DNA of 48,517 bases. Origin: Quadrisphaera granulorum (lineage in GTDB: Bacteria; Actinomycetota; Actinomycetes; Actinomycetales; Quadrisphaeraceae). The notes beneath the pieces are model-generated. The model did not search any database, had not been told where the DNA came from, and saw only the letters and a list, made by a program, of their open reading frames with translations. The number at the start of each line of letters is the position of its first letter. The stretch's first letter is position 1. A program made the position numbers and the translations under genes. The stretch lies in contig NZ_QGDQ01000036.1 in the NCBI RefSeq assembly GCF_003149145.1, forward strand, positions 1 through 48,517, read 5' to 3'. Below are positions 1-7,061 of the stretch, one piece after another.

Positions 1-1
1 C

Positions 2-33
2 AAGGGCCCCACCGCAGTCGCGGTGGGGCCCTT
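2..33. terminator. Strong hairpin terminator, possibly bidirectional
   Basis: A perfect 14-bp stem (2-15 with 20-33) closes on the 4-base loop AGTC. The outer A/T pairs beside a GGGCCCC core are typical of rho-independent terminators in GC-rich genomes. It probably ends a gene lying left of the window, a gene arriving from the right, or both. Confidence 0.7.
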
Positions 34-455
34 CTGGCGTCGATGGTCGACATCGGCGGTGACGCCAACATCGACATCAGAAGCGACGCGCAACACCCAC
101 CACCAGCAGAGTCGGCGTCGCTGGCCGTGGTGCTGCCCGTGGCCGCACTGGTGGTGGCACTGGTGGTGGAGCTGCTGGTGTTCACCACCATCAGCAACGA
201 CTCCAACGCGGCCAGCTGACCCGACCCCGGCTCCAGCCCCACCGCAGCCGCCACACAGGCCCGGATCCGACGCCGCTCAGCAACCGACCCCGTCAGCGGC
301 TCCTGCACCAACGCCTGGGTCCACCACGCGGTGCTGAAGGGGACCAGGCCCTCGCCGTCGTCGTCCTGATCGTCGTCGTCCTGATCGAGCAACGGCACGG
401 CGGGCTCGTCGTCGAAGTCACCGACGGCCCACTCCGGGATCCCGCTCGAACTCAT
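3..455 (-). CDS. Hypothetical protein, partial, runs off the left edge
   Basis: A minus-strand frame opens at ATG 455 and has no stop before the window edge, giving at least 151 codons. The N-terminal 35 residues are acidic (runs of Asp), followed by a helical stretch rich in Arg, Ala and Glu and then a Ser/Thr/Ala low-complexity linker at about residues 94-110. TACGTT lies 6 bases upstream of the ATG and could be a -10 box of a leaderless message. No family is recognised. Against it: the frame reads straight through the 2-33 hairpin, and a plus-strand small-protein frame (43-219) shares the same third codon positions, so base composition cannot separate them. Confidence 0.4.
   Translation of the reverse strand, partial: MSSSGIPEWAVGDFDDEPAVPLLDQDDDDQDDDGEGLVPFSTAWWTQALVQEPLTGSVAERRRIRACVAAAVGLEPGSGQLAALESLLMVVNTSSSTTSATTSAATGSTTASDADSAGGGCCASLLMSMLASPPMSTIDARRAPPRLRWGP
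43..219 (+). CDS. Possible 58-aa single-pass membrane protein (alternative to the minus-strand frame)
   Basis: ATG 43 to TGA 217-219 encodes 58 residues: an acidic N-terminus, a Pro-rich hinge, then about 23 consecutive hydrophobic residues (Leu/Val/Ala) ending in a polar tail, the shape of a small anchored membrane protein. It starts just after the hairpin at 2-33 and has no clear ribosome-binding site. It lies antisense to the frame at 3-455, and its hydrophobic run comes from a simple CTGGTGGTGG-like repeat, so it may be fortuitous. At most one of the two frames is likely to be real. Confidence 0.3.
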   Translation: MVDIGGDANIDIRSDAQHPPPAESASLAVVLPVAALVVALVVELLVFTTISNDSNAAS

Positions 456-553
456 GTTCCCAACGTAGAGGCCACCACCGACAGCCCGGTCGGAGTCGTT
501 TCAGCAGCTCAGAAGCGTGATCGGAGACTCACGGAACGTGACACGCGGACGGC

Positions 554-1060
554 TCACGCGAGGCGAGCGGCCTCGTCCTCACCGTCGCCGTAGGCCGTGC
601 TGACGGGCCGGAAGTCGCCGCCCTCAGGGGCGTAGCGCAGCGTCACCTCACCCGCACCCGAGGCCCGGGAACCGTCCACGGCGACCGCCTGCAGTCCACC
701 GGGCGCGAGGACCACCGTCGACGACGACGGCAGGTGCACCTCAAACGTGAAGGAGCTATCGACGCCGCTCTGCGTGCATCCGGACACGAGGCGAGCGCGC
801 CCTGCGCCCACCAGAGCGGACGAGGCGCCGCGGAAGCCGGCCCTCGCTCGGGGGCAGGACGCCTCGATGACGACATGGACGACGACGGCGTCCACCCCAC
901 CAGCACTCTGCGCCGGCGCCTCCTGCCCGAGACTCCGCCCGCCCATGTGAGTGCACCCGACGGCCAGCAGGAACACGAGCCCCACCGCGGCGAGCGTGAC
1001 CCCCAGGGAGAGTCGCTGCGCCAGGGAACTCGTGAGCCTCAGACCTGGGGTGCGGTCCAC
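554..1060 (-). CDS. Putative small lipoprotein
   Basis: A 168-residue product if translation starts at GTG 1060. An in-frame TTG at 1081 is the longest option. A hydrophobic signal segment (about residues 17-35) ends in the lipobox L-A-V-G-C with the lipidation Cys at 36, so the mature protein should be membrane-anchored outside the cell. The rest is beta-rich with no recognised domain. The start lies inside the 3' end of the L,D-transpeptidase gene, so the two are probably translationally coupled and the product may act with that enzyme in the cell wall; that role is inferred from position only. Third codon positions here return to C-rich usage, unlike the gene upstream. Confidence 0.7.
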   Translation of the reverse strand: MDRTPGLRLTSSLAQRLSLGVTLAAVGLVFLLAVGCTHMGGRSLGQEAPAQSAGGVDAVVVHVVIEASCPRARAGFRGASSALVGAGRARLVSGCTQSGVDSSFTFEVHLPSSSTVVLAPGGLQAVAVDGSRASGAGEVTLRYAPEGGDFRPVSTAYGDGEDEAARLA

Positions 1061-2265
1061 TGCTCCCAACTCAACACCCAATCCCCCAACCCATTCGTCA
1101 ACTCCATCGCCCGATCCGTCCCCGTCACATCCACCACATCACCACGCTGCGACAAATCAAAAAACCACTTCGCATTCGCATCCGACACATTCAAACACCC
1201 ATGCGAAACATTCCGCTTACCCTGCGACGGCACCGACCACGGCGCCCCATGCACAAACTCCCCCGAATTCGCAATCCGCGTCGCCCACTTCACCTGCGTC
1301 GCATAATCCTGACCCACCGTCCGACCATCCATCAAATAATCAGCATGCTTCTCCAACACCAGATGCACCCCCGACCGCGTCACAAACGCCGGATCGGAAT
1401 CCTCCCGACCCGCCGAAATCGGGATCACCCTGGCCACCTCACCATTGACCCGCACCGTCATCTGATGCGTATCCGTATCCGCCGTCGACACATGCGCATC
1501 ACCAACCGTGAACGCCACATCCCGATCCGCAGCACCCCACGCACCACCCACCTGCACCTTCGTCATCGGCACCTTCACCGACACACTCGTCCCCGAAGGC
1601 CAATACACCTTCGGACGCCAATGCACCCGATCCGCCCCGATCCAACGCCACGCACCCTCAACACTCGACCCATCAGGAGCCTTCGTGACCAGCTGAATCG
1701 CCTCGACCAGCTTCGCCCGCTCAGCCTTCGGGACCTCCCGCGTAAAAATCACCACCACGGGCATCCCCACCCCCACCACTTCACCATCCAACGGCATCAA
1801 CTTCGCCCGCACCGCGCCGTCCTCACCGGTCACCGAGAACGGCAACGACACCGACACCACCTGCCCATCAGCGTTCACCGCCGACGCGACCGCCGTATAC
1901 GAAGCACCCAACTCCAACGGCTCCTCCGGGCTCCACGAACCATCCGCAGCCCCCGCCCCCGTGATCTGAGAACCGTCAGCGGCAGTCACCACCACCCCCT
2001 GCAACGTCCCCGACGACACCGTCGGACGCAGCACCGGCACCGGAGACGTCACCCCACCCGCCGCCACCCCATCAGCCACCAACGACACCTGAGCCGCCGG
2101 CGCGGGCGGCTTCGAGATCACCGAGGGAGTCGACGTCGCTCCCCCCGGTGCAGCCGAGGACGACGACGAACGGCAGCCGGCCAGCATCCCGCTGACGCCT
2201 GCGGCGCCACCGGCTACCGCCAGCAGGAAGACCCTCCGCCGAACGGCAGGCTGCTCAGTGGCCAT
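1039..2265 (-). CDS. L,D-transpeptidase, lipid-anchored, Ig-like plus YkuD domains
   Basis: The 408-aa protein makes 3-3 cross-links in peptidoglycan. Order: signal peptide with lipobox L-A-G-C (Cys about 31), a Ser/Thr/Pro linker, two Ig-like beta domains (about 60-260), then a YkuD catalytic domain with the S-H-G-C-L-N motif (His 355, catalytic Cys 357) and the C-terminal Trp-rich cap seen in mycobacterial LdtMt2-type enzymes. ATG 2265 overlaps the end of the upstream small membrane gene by 11 bases, and the 3' end overlaps the downstream lipoprotein. From roughly 2095 to 1040 the codons prefer G or T in third position (GTG, GCG, TTG, GAT, GGT), whereas the first ~55 codons and the neighbours prefer C, an abrupt change within one gene. 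Confidence 0.93.
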   Translation of the reverse strand: MATEQPAVRRRVFLLAVAGGAAGVSGMLAGCRSSSSSAAPGGATSTPSVISKPPAPAAQVSLVADGVAAGGVTSPVPVLRPTVSSGTLQGVVVTAADGSQITGAGAADGSWSPEEPLELGASYTAVASAVNADGQVVSVSLPFSVTGEDGAVRAKLMPLDGEVVGVGMPVVVIFTREVPKAERAKLVEAIQLVTKAPDGSSVEGAWRWIGADRVHWRPKVYWPSGTSVSVKVPMTKVQVGGAWGAADRDVAFTVGDAHVSTADTDTHQMTVRVNGEVARVIPISAGREDSDPAFVTRSGVHLVLEKHADYLMDGRTVGQDYATQVKWATRIANSGEFVHGAPWSVPSQGKRNVSHGCLNVSDANAKWFFDLSQRGDVVDVTGTDRAMELTNGLGDWVLSWEQWTAPQV

Positions 2266-2374
2266 GCCCGCCGTCGTTCCGGCGCCGTAGCGGAGCCGCG
2301 GAGGCGAACAGCGACGTCACCACCACCGCCGACCCGGCCCACAGCGCAACGGCGATCTCTATCAGCACGATCAT
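2255..2374 (-). CDS. 39-aa small membrane protein
   Basis: ATG 2374 overlaps the stop of the STAS-like gene as TGATG, and the TGA at 2255-2257 lies inside the start region of the L,D-transpeptidase gene. The product is an N-terminal hydrophobic helix (about residues 1-25, rich in Val, Ile, Ala and Leu) with a short basic tail (RRR), predicting one membrane span with the tail in the cytoplasm. Tight coupling on both sides is the main support for translation. No known family; it may be a small accessory factor of the envelope operon. Confidence 0.6.
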   Translation of the reverse strand: MIVLIEIAVALWAGSAVVVTSLFASAAPLRRRNDGGHGH

Positions 2375-2658
2375 CAGGCGCACCGATCCTCGGGAGTGAT
2401 GGACGACCAGGCGGTACCGCATCGCTGCGCGAGGCGGCGCAGGTGCTCGAGCACGAGCAGCTGACCGGGAGACCACGTGACGCACGCCGACTCGTCGACG
2501 ACCAGGGACGTGGCTCCCTGCTGGATGGCCCGGCGGACCTGCACCGCGAAGGTGCCGAGGTCCTCACCGTGACCGAGCACGGGCGCCGTGAGCGTCAGCT
2601 CACCGGCATCACCGGCGAGGTGGTGCCTGCGGGGACGGGGCAGGTCGAGGACGTGCAT
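2374..2658 (-). CDS. STAS-like (anti-sigma-factor-antagonist fold) protein
   Basis: A 94-residue protein from ATG 2658 (GTG 2694 is an in-frame alternative). After a short basic N-terminus comes a beta-strand, a helix with repeated Ala/Arg/Gln, a strand reading S-L-V-V-D-E-S, and a helix L-L-V-L-E-H-L-R-R-L, the order of a STAS domain. The usual Asp-Ser-Ser/Thr phosphorylation site after the third strand is not conserved (ES-ACVTWS instead), so classic phospho-switching by an anti-sigma kinase is doubtful. It sits between two tiny membrane-protein genes in the envelope operon. The fold assignment is by pattern and moderately sure. Confidence 0.6.
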   Translation of the reverse strand: MHVLDLPRPRRHHLAGDAGELTLTAPVLGHGEDLGTFAVQVRRAIQQGATSLVVDESACVTWSPGQLLVLEHLRRLAQRCGTAWSSITPEDRCA

Positions 2659-2701
2659 GGTGCTCAGACGCTGCCGTCGGCTGTGCTGTTGCACGCTTCC
2701 C

Positions 2702-2818
2702 TCAGCTCTGTGGGAAGAGAAGTGCGAGGACGAAGACGGCCACGGCAGCGGTGACCACGGTCAGCTGGAGGTAGGCGGTGCGGCGCTTGTAGCGGCGCAC
2801 CTGCTCCGTTGTCGGCAT
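2702..2818 (-). CDS. 38-aa small membrane protein
   Basis: ATG 2818 is preceded at 7 bases by the strong ribosome-binding site GGGGGAG. The product has a basic amphipathic start (RRYKRR) followed by about 19 hydrophobic residues and ends right after the helix, predicting one span with the basic N-terminus in the cytoplasm. It lies 43 bases upstream of the STAS-like gene and is the likely first gene of the envelope operon. The same frame upstream also looks codon-like for about 30 codons back to an in-frame TGA near 2905, so a longer form starting at a GTG is possible. Confidence 0.65.
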   Translation of the reverse strand: MPTTEQVRRYKRRTAYLQLTVVTAAVAVFVLALLFPQS

Positions 2819-3043
2819 CGCAGGCTCCCCCTGAGGTTCCGGTGGTGCCGGCGTCACGATCTGATCGTCCGGCAGCGCCAGGCTGCCGCGTCCGCCGTGT
2901 GCGGCGGATCAGCCGGAGAGCGGGTTCGTCTGTGGCCCTGTCATCCCGGGGGTGTACGTCCTCGTCGGACCGTCTCCCGCTCGGCGTCAGCCGCTGGGCG
3001 GAGCGAGGCCGTCGTCGTCGTCGATCAACGGCCAGCAGCAGTG

Positions 3044-4318
3044 TCAGGCAGCGCGACCATCGGTGTACGCGCGGGCTACTGCGGCCCGGGAGAAAATGCG
3101 CCACGTGCTCGCGCTGACCAGCAGCGCCAGCCCGAACCCCACCCAGTACGGCGCGGTGATGCCCGCCGCGGAGGCGAGCACCCCACCCAGGAGGGCTCCG
3201 GCGCAGTTGCCCCCGGCGGAGATGAACGTGGTGGCGCTGCCCACCCGGCCGAGCATCTCCGGTGGAGTGAGGCGCTGGCGCAGCGTCGTCGCGACGATGC
3301 CCCACAGCGAGGCGTGCATCCCGAAGATCACGAACACCACCCCGACGAACACGGCGCTCGTGGAAGCCGCGAGCACGAGGTGCAAGCACGCCTCGATCAG
3401 CAGCCCGATCCGGATGGTCCAGGTGGGGGTGGCCCAGCCGATGATGCGGTCTCCAGCGGCAGCTCCGGCCAGACCCCCGACCGCCATGCAGCCGAGCAGC
3501 GCGCCGTACCCCACCGATCCGAGGCTGAGCCGCTGCTGCGCGACCAGCACGAGCAGCGCGAGCGCGGCGTAGTACGTGAGGTTGAGCAGGCCGATGAGCA
3601 GCGCCATCGTCCGCAGCATCTGCTGCCTCATGAGCCACCCGAAGGCCTCGCCGACCTCTCCGAGCGCCACCCGCAACCGCCCCGGTTCCTCAGCCGGGCC
3701 GCCGGCCGGCTGCGGCCGCGCCGGCGCCGGGTACCGGCCGGGGATCACCGCCAGCAGCACCGCCCCCGCGGCCATCGCCGCGGCTGCCACGAGGAACGGC
3801 ACCCCGGCTGCCAGCGCGAACAGCGCGCCGGCCAGCGGCCCCGCCAGCACACCGTTCATGAGCGTCGCCGAGCCGAAGAGCCAGCCGTTGGCGCGCTCCA
3901 GAGACATGTCGCCTACGACGTCGGGCACCATCGTCGACCCAGCGATGCGGCTGACCACCTCGCACGCGTTCACGGCGAACAGCACCCCGTAGAGCAGCGC
4001 CACTCCCCCGGATCCGGCGACGACGACGGCGCCCAGCACCACCAGCGCTGCGGCTCGCACGACGTCCAGCACCACCAGCAGGCGGCGCCGGTCGACCCTG
4101 TCGACGAGCACCCCTGCGGGCAGCGCGAACAGCAGCCAGGGCAGCCACGCGACGGCGAACGCCGCGGAGACCACGACCGGGTCGTCCGAATAGGTCGCCA
4201 CGAGCAGCGGCGCAGCGATGAGTACGAGCCCCGTGCCGAGCGCGGATGCCGACGACGACGCCCACAGCCGCGCGAACCGCCCGTCGACACCGCTCATCAC
4301 CGCGTCGAGCACTCTCAC
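3044..4318 (-). CDS. MFS transporter (drug-efflux type)
   Basis: About 424 residues with 12 predicted membrane helices. The loop between helices 2 and 3 carries D-R-V-D-R-R-R, the MFS signature A region, and a second conserved segment L-L-G-R-V-G-S matches the macrolide/multidrug efflux branch. GTG 4318 is chosen because GGGGAAG lies 8 bases upstream; ATG 4297 is the alternative. The open frame extends further upstream to 4519 but would then translate the palindrome at 4382-4460, which is unlikely. It resembles the interrupted MFS gene at 5441-6715. Substrate unknown. Confidence 0.88.
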   Translation of the reverse strand: MRVLDAVMSGVDGRFARLWASSSASALGTGLVLIAAPLLVATYSDDPVVVSAAFAVAWLPWLLFALPAGVLVDRVDRRRLLVVLDVVRAAALVVLGAVVVAGSGGVALLYGVLFAVNACEVVSRIAGSTMVPDVVGDMSLERANGWLFGSATLMNGVLAGPLAGALFALAAGVPFLVAAAAMAAGAVLLAVIPGRYPAPARPQPAGGPAEEPGRLRVALGEVGEAFGWLMRQQMLRTMALLIGLLNLTYYAALALLVLVAQQRLSLGSVGYGALLGCMAVGGLAGAAAGDRIIGWATPTWTIRIGLLIEACLHLVLAASTSAVFVGVVFVIFGMHASLWGIVATTLRQRLTPPEMLGRVGSATTFISAGGNCAGALLGGVLASAAGITAPYWVGFGLALLVSASTWRIFSRAAVARAYTDGRAA

Positions 4319-4381
4319 GCGCTCATCTTCCCCGGCGGCCTGGCCGCTGGCCTGCGGCGGTTGCGCGTGGCGTAGGGGTCC

Positions 4382-4460
4382 CGTGACGACCGACGTGCAG
4401 AAGTCCCACGAGGGCCTCCCCACACGGCCTCCGGGAGACTTCTGCACGTCCGCCGTCACG
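4382..4460. repeat. REP-like inverted repeat with GTGCAGAAGTC core
   Basis: Two 24-bp arms (4382-4405 and 4437-4460) match at 22 of 24 positions around a 31-base spacer that itself contains partial complementarity (GAGGGCC / GGCCTCC). It lies between the divergent MFS gene and a small plus-strand gene. Transcripts would form a long hairpin. It could be a repetitive extragenic palindrome, a bidirectional terminator or a regulator site. No second copy was seen in this window. Confidence 0.65.
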
Positions 4461-4495
4461 GCCAACCTCTTTGCCCTCGCGGTGATCATGGGCGA

Positions 4496-4825
4496 ATGGC
4501 CACCACCGACGAGGGCCACGACGGCGACCTACCGACGTGGACGCCTGACGTGACTGATGAACAGCTCGAGCGCGGGATCACCTGGCCGGGCGGACTGACC
4601 AGCGTGCCCGGAACCGGGTCGGTGGTCGCCTCCGCTGGCGTCTGGGACGACCTCGGGTGCGTCGTCGTCCTCTACCGCGGCGAGGACGGCCTCGACCACG
4701 ACGTCCACGTGGTGCCCCGTGACCGCTCCGGACGCTGGCGCTCAACCGGCGCGAGTTCGGGGACGAGCCTGCGGGACCGTCACTGGCTCGACCAATCGCT
4801 GTGGACGGGCTGCGACGGGTGGTGA
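4496..4825 (+). CDS. Hypothetical 109-aa soluble protein
   Basis: ATG 4496 to TGA. The protein is acidic and Trp-rich (seven Trp), with a central run of alternating hydrophobic residues (CVVVLYRG) suggesting a beta-sheet core. There is no signal peptide or membrane segment. Codon use fits the genome and no competing frame is better. It lies 17 bases upstream of the ArsR operator but is probably a separate transcript. Family not recognised. Confidence 0.65.
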   Translation: MATTDEGHDGDLPTWTPDVTDEQLERGITWPGGLTSVPGTGSVVASAGVWDDLGCVVVLYRGEDGLDHDVHVVPRDRSGRWRSTGASSGTSLRDRHWLDQSLWTGCDGW

Positions 4826-4842
4826 GTAGCTGGCCTTGACTG

Positions 4843-4873
4843 ACCCATAAAGAGTCAAGCACTCTTGATGGGT
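4843..4873. promoter_or_regulatory. Candidate ArsR operator overlapping the regulator's start codon
   Basis: A dyad of two 14-bp arms, ACCCATAAAGAGTC (4843-4856) and CACTCTTGATGGGT (4860-4873), matches at 12 of 14 positions around AAG. The A/T-rich centre stands out in this GC-rich DNA, and the right arm overlaps the GTG start at 4872. This fits autorepression of the arsR-MFS operon, probably on a leaderless or very short-leader transcript. Confidence 0.65.
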
Positions 4874-5444
4874 GCCCGATGGCATCCCCGACTACGAGCT
4901 CGACGACGTCCTCGAGCTGACCACCGCCGACCAGGTCGCCGCGATCGGCAACCTCGCCCGATTCCGCATCCTCGAGACGCTGTCGGTGCGCGCGGCCACG
5001 GTCACCCAACTCGCCGCCGAGCACGACCTCCTCAAGGGCAGCGCCAGCCACCACCTCAAGACTCTCGCCGCGGCGGGTCTGGTCCGCGTAGTCCGCACGG
5101 CCAAGGTCCGCGGCGGCACCGAGCGCTACTGGGGACGCGTGGCGCGCACCTTCGACGTGGCGCCCACCAACCCCGCCCACGGACGCCGCGGGCTGCTCCT
5201 GCGCACCGTGACCGAAGACCTCGACGCCGCCCCACCGGAGGCCGAGCAGCAGCTGCTCGTCACGAGGCTCCGCCTCGACGCCGCCGCCTATCAGCGCCTG
5301 TCGGAGCAGATCGCGGCCCTGGTGTCCGCCGCCGAGGCCGACCAGTCACCCGACGCCCCGATCGCCAACCTCACGGTGGCGCTCTACCGGACGTCAGCTG
5401 TCCCTCACCGCTCTCAGGACGACGACGATCGCGCCCGCTCGTGA
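4872..5444 (+). CDS. ArsR-family winged-helix regulator
   Basis: 190 residues. A winged helix-turn-helix occupies about residues 20-85: a helix N-L-A-R-F-R-I-L-E-T-L, the recognition segment S-A-S-H-H-L-K-T-L, then the wing V-R-G-G-T-E-R-Y. The C-terminal half is helical and probably dimerises or binds ligand; no Cys metal site is seen, so metal sensing is unlikely. GTG 4872 overlaps the operator dyad just upstream. The stop overlaps the GTG of the MFS gene by 4 bases (GTGA), so the regulator probably controls that exporter. Effector unknown. Confidence 0.87.
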   Translation: MPDGIPDYELDDVLELTTADQVAAIGNLARFRILETLSVRAATVTQLAAEHDLLKGSASHHLKTLAAAGLVRVVRTAKVRGGTERYWGRVARTFDVAPTNPAHGRRGLLLRTVTEDLDAAPPEAEQQLLVTRLRLDAAAYQRLSEQIAALVSAAEADQSPDAPIANLTVALYRTSAVPHRSQDDDDRARS

Positions 5445-6715
5445 GCGCCGCACCACCGTCGTCGTCCTCCCCCGGCTCATCGGGGCGACTCGGCGCCGAC
5501 TACTGGCACCTGTGGACGGCTTCGACCGCGGCGAACCTCGGCGACGGCGTGCGCCGCGTCGCGTTCCCGCTGCTGGCCGTCTCGCTGACGCGCGACCCAG
5601 TGCTGGTCAGCGCGGTGGCAGCGGCCACCACGCTGCCGTGGCTGCTCGTCGGGCCGCTGGCCGGGCTGGTGGTGGACCGTGTGGACCGCGTGCGGCTGCT
5701 GTGGGCCGTGAACGCCGGGCGCACCGTCGTCGTCATGGTGCTCGTGGCGGCCCTGGCCACCGGGCACGCCAGCATCGGGCTGCTCATCGGCGCTGCGCTG
5801 CTGCTGGGGATCGGGGAGGCGTTCGTCGACGACGCCGCCATCGCGCTGGTCCCCCGCTGCGCGCCCGAGCCGCTGCTCGAGCGCGCCAACGCCCACCTGT
5901 ACGGGGCGCAGGTGGTCACGGGGCAGTTCGTCGGGCAGGGCATCACCGGGGCGCTCTTCGCCGTCGCGGTGGTGGTTCCTTTCGCCGTCGACGCCGCGGC
6001 GCTGCTCGTGGCAACGGTGGCGGCGCTCGTCCTGTCAGGGCGCTTACCAGGGACCGCCTTCGGCAGGACCCGTGCCGCTGCGCCGCCAGCGGGCGGCGCA
6101 CTGCGACAGGCGTACGCCGGCATCGCCGAGGGCATCCGCTGGCTGCTGGGGCAGCGGCTGGTGCGGTCGCTCTAGGTGGTGCTCGCCGCGCTCGGCTTCG
6201 CCTCCGGGGCGTTTTGGGGTGTCATCGCGCTCTACGTCCATGACACGCTGGGTCTCGGACCGACGGGCTTCGGCGTGATTCTGGCCGTCGGAGCTGTCGG
6301 GGCGCTGATCGGCAGCCAGGTAGCTCCGTGGGTGCGCGCTCGCCTGGGGGTGGGCGGGGCGATGTACTCCGCCGCGGCCCTCATCGTGCTGTCGATGGCC
6401 GGCCTAGCGATAACGGGCTCGGGAGTGGTGGCGGCGGCGTTGCTCGTGGTCAACGGCGTGGGCGTGCTGGTGTGGAACGTCGTCGGAGTGTCCCTGCGGC
6501 AACGTGTAGTCCCTGACGAGCTGCTGGGGCGGGTGGGCTCGGCGTTCTCAGTGGCGGCGGTCGGGTCTGCCACGGTCGGCGCGCTGGTGGCCGGCGTCGT
6601 CGCCAATCACCTCAACCTGCCGGCGGTGTTCTGGATGAGCGCCGCAGTCATCGCCGTCGCCGCTGCGGCGACAGCACCGGCGCTTGCAACACGGCGCGCC
6701 CCAGCGGCGTCCTGA
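5441..6715 (+). pseudogene. MFS transporter interrupted by an in-frame TAG
   Basis: Read as one frame from GTG 5441 to TGA 6715, this encodes a 424-codon, 12-helix MFS exporter with D-R-V-D-R-V in the helix 2-3 loop and L-L-G-R-V-G-S late, close in kind to the gene at 3044-4318. Codon 245 (6173-6175) is TAG, with coding character unchanged and no frame shift on either side. The stop falls where the second half of the transporter begins (G-F-A-S-G-A-F-W-G follows). The halves would be 244 and 179 residues, or 180 if the second half restarts at GTG 6176. It is either a recent nonsense mutation or a suppressed stop. It is coupled to the ArsR gene by a GTGA overlap. Confidence 0.8.
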
Positions 6716-6761
6716 GGGTGATCGGCGAGCATCGCGCTCGTCGCCGACCCGACGGAGCCCC

Positions 6762-7043
6762 GTGGACCACCGCGCCACCACCTCGCTGATCGCGGTCAGC
6801 GCTGCCGCGCTGCTGCTCGCTGTGAGGTCGAACCCTCCTGTGGTCTACACCCGCGTCGGCGGCCCGCTCGTCGGACCGGACGGCGGGGCGCCCGCCGGCT
6901 GGAACCGGCCCGAACAGCGTGGCTGGGTGTCGAAGGACGGCGACCGGCTCCGGTTCGAGGACGAGCGCGGCCACTCCGAGGTCTTCGAGCGCGCCCCCGC
7001 CGAGCACGTCCCCGGCTCGTGCCCTGGTGAACTGCACGGCTGA
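6762..7043 (+). CDS. Hypothetical small exported or anchored protein
   Basis: GTG 6762 follows GGAG by about 6 bases. The 93-residue product has a short N-terminal hydrophobic segment (about residues 8-21), consistent with a signal peptide or anchor, then a hydrophilic domain with G-G-P-L-V-G-P-D-G and acidic/basic clusters, and a single Cys near the end. It sits 46 bases after the interrupted MFS gene and converges on the MerR gene, whose stop is 19 bases away. No known family. Confidence 0.55.
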   Translation: MDHRATTSLIAVSAAALLLAVRSNPPVVYTRVGGPLVGPDGGAPAGWNRPEQRGWVSKDGDRLRFEDERGHSEVFERAPAEHVPGSCPGELHG

Positions 7044-7061
7044 CGACGACGGAGGCGGCGG

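Noticed and set aside
1201-2754. Long plus-strand open frame of 517 codons
   Set aside because: Antisense to the L,D-transpeptidase and operon; Arg/His-rich composition caused by the G/T-ending codons of the real gene.
2588-4375. 595-codon plus-strand frame
   Set aside because: Antisense to an MFS gene with clear motifs; low-complexity Arg/Gly/His product.
3044-4519. Longer start for the MFS gene at 4519
   Set aside because: Would translate the 4382-4460 palindrome; GTG 4318 has a proper ribosome-binding site.
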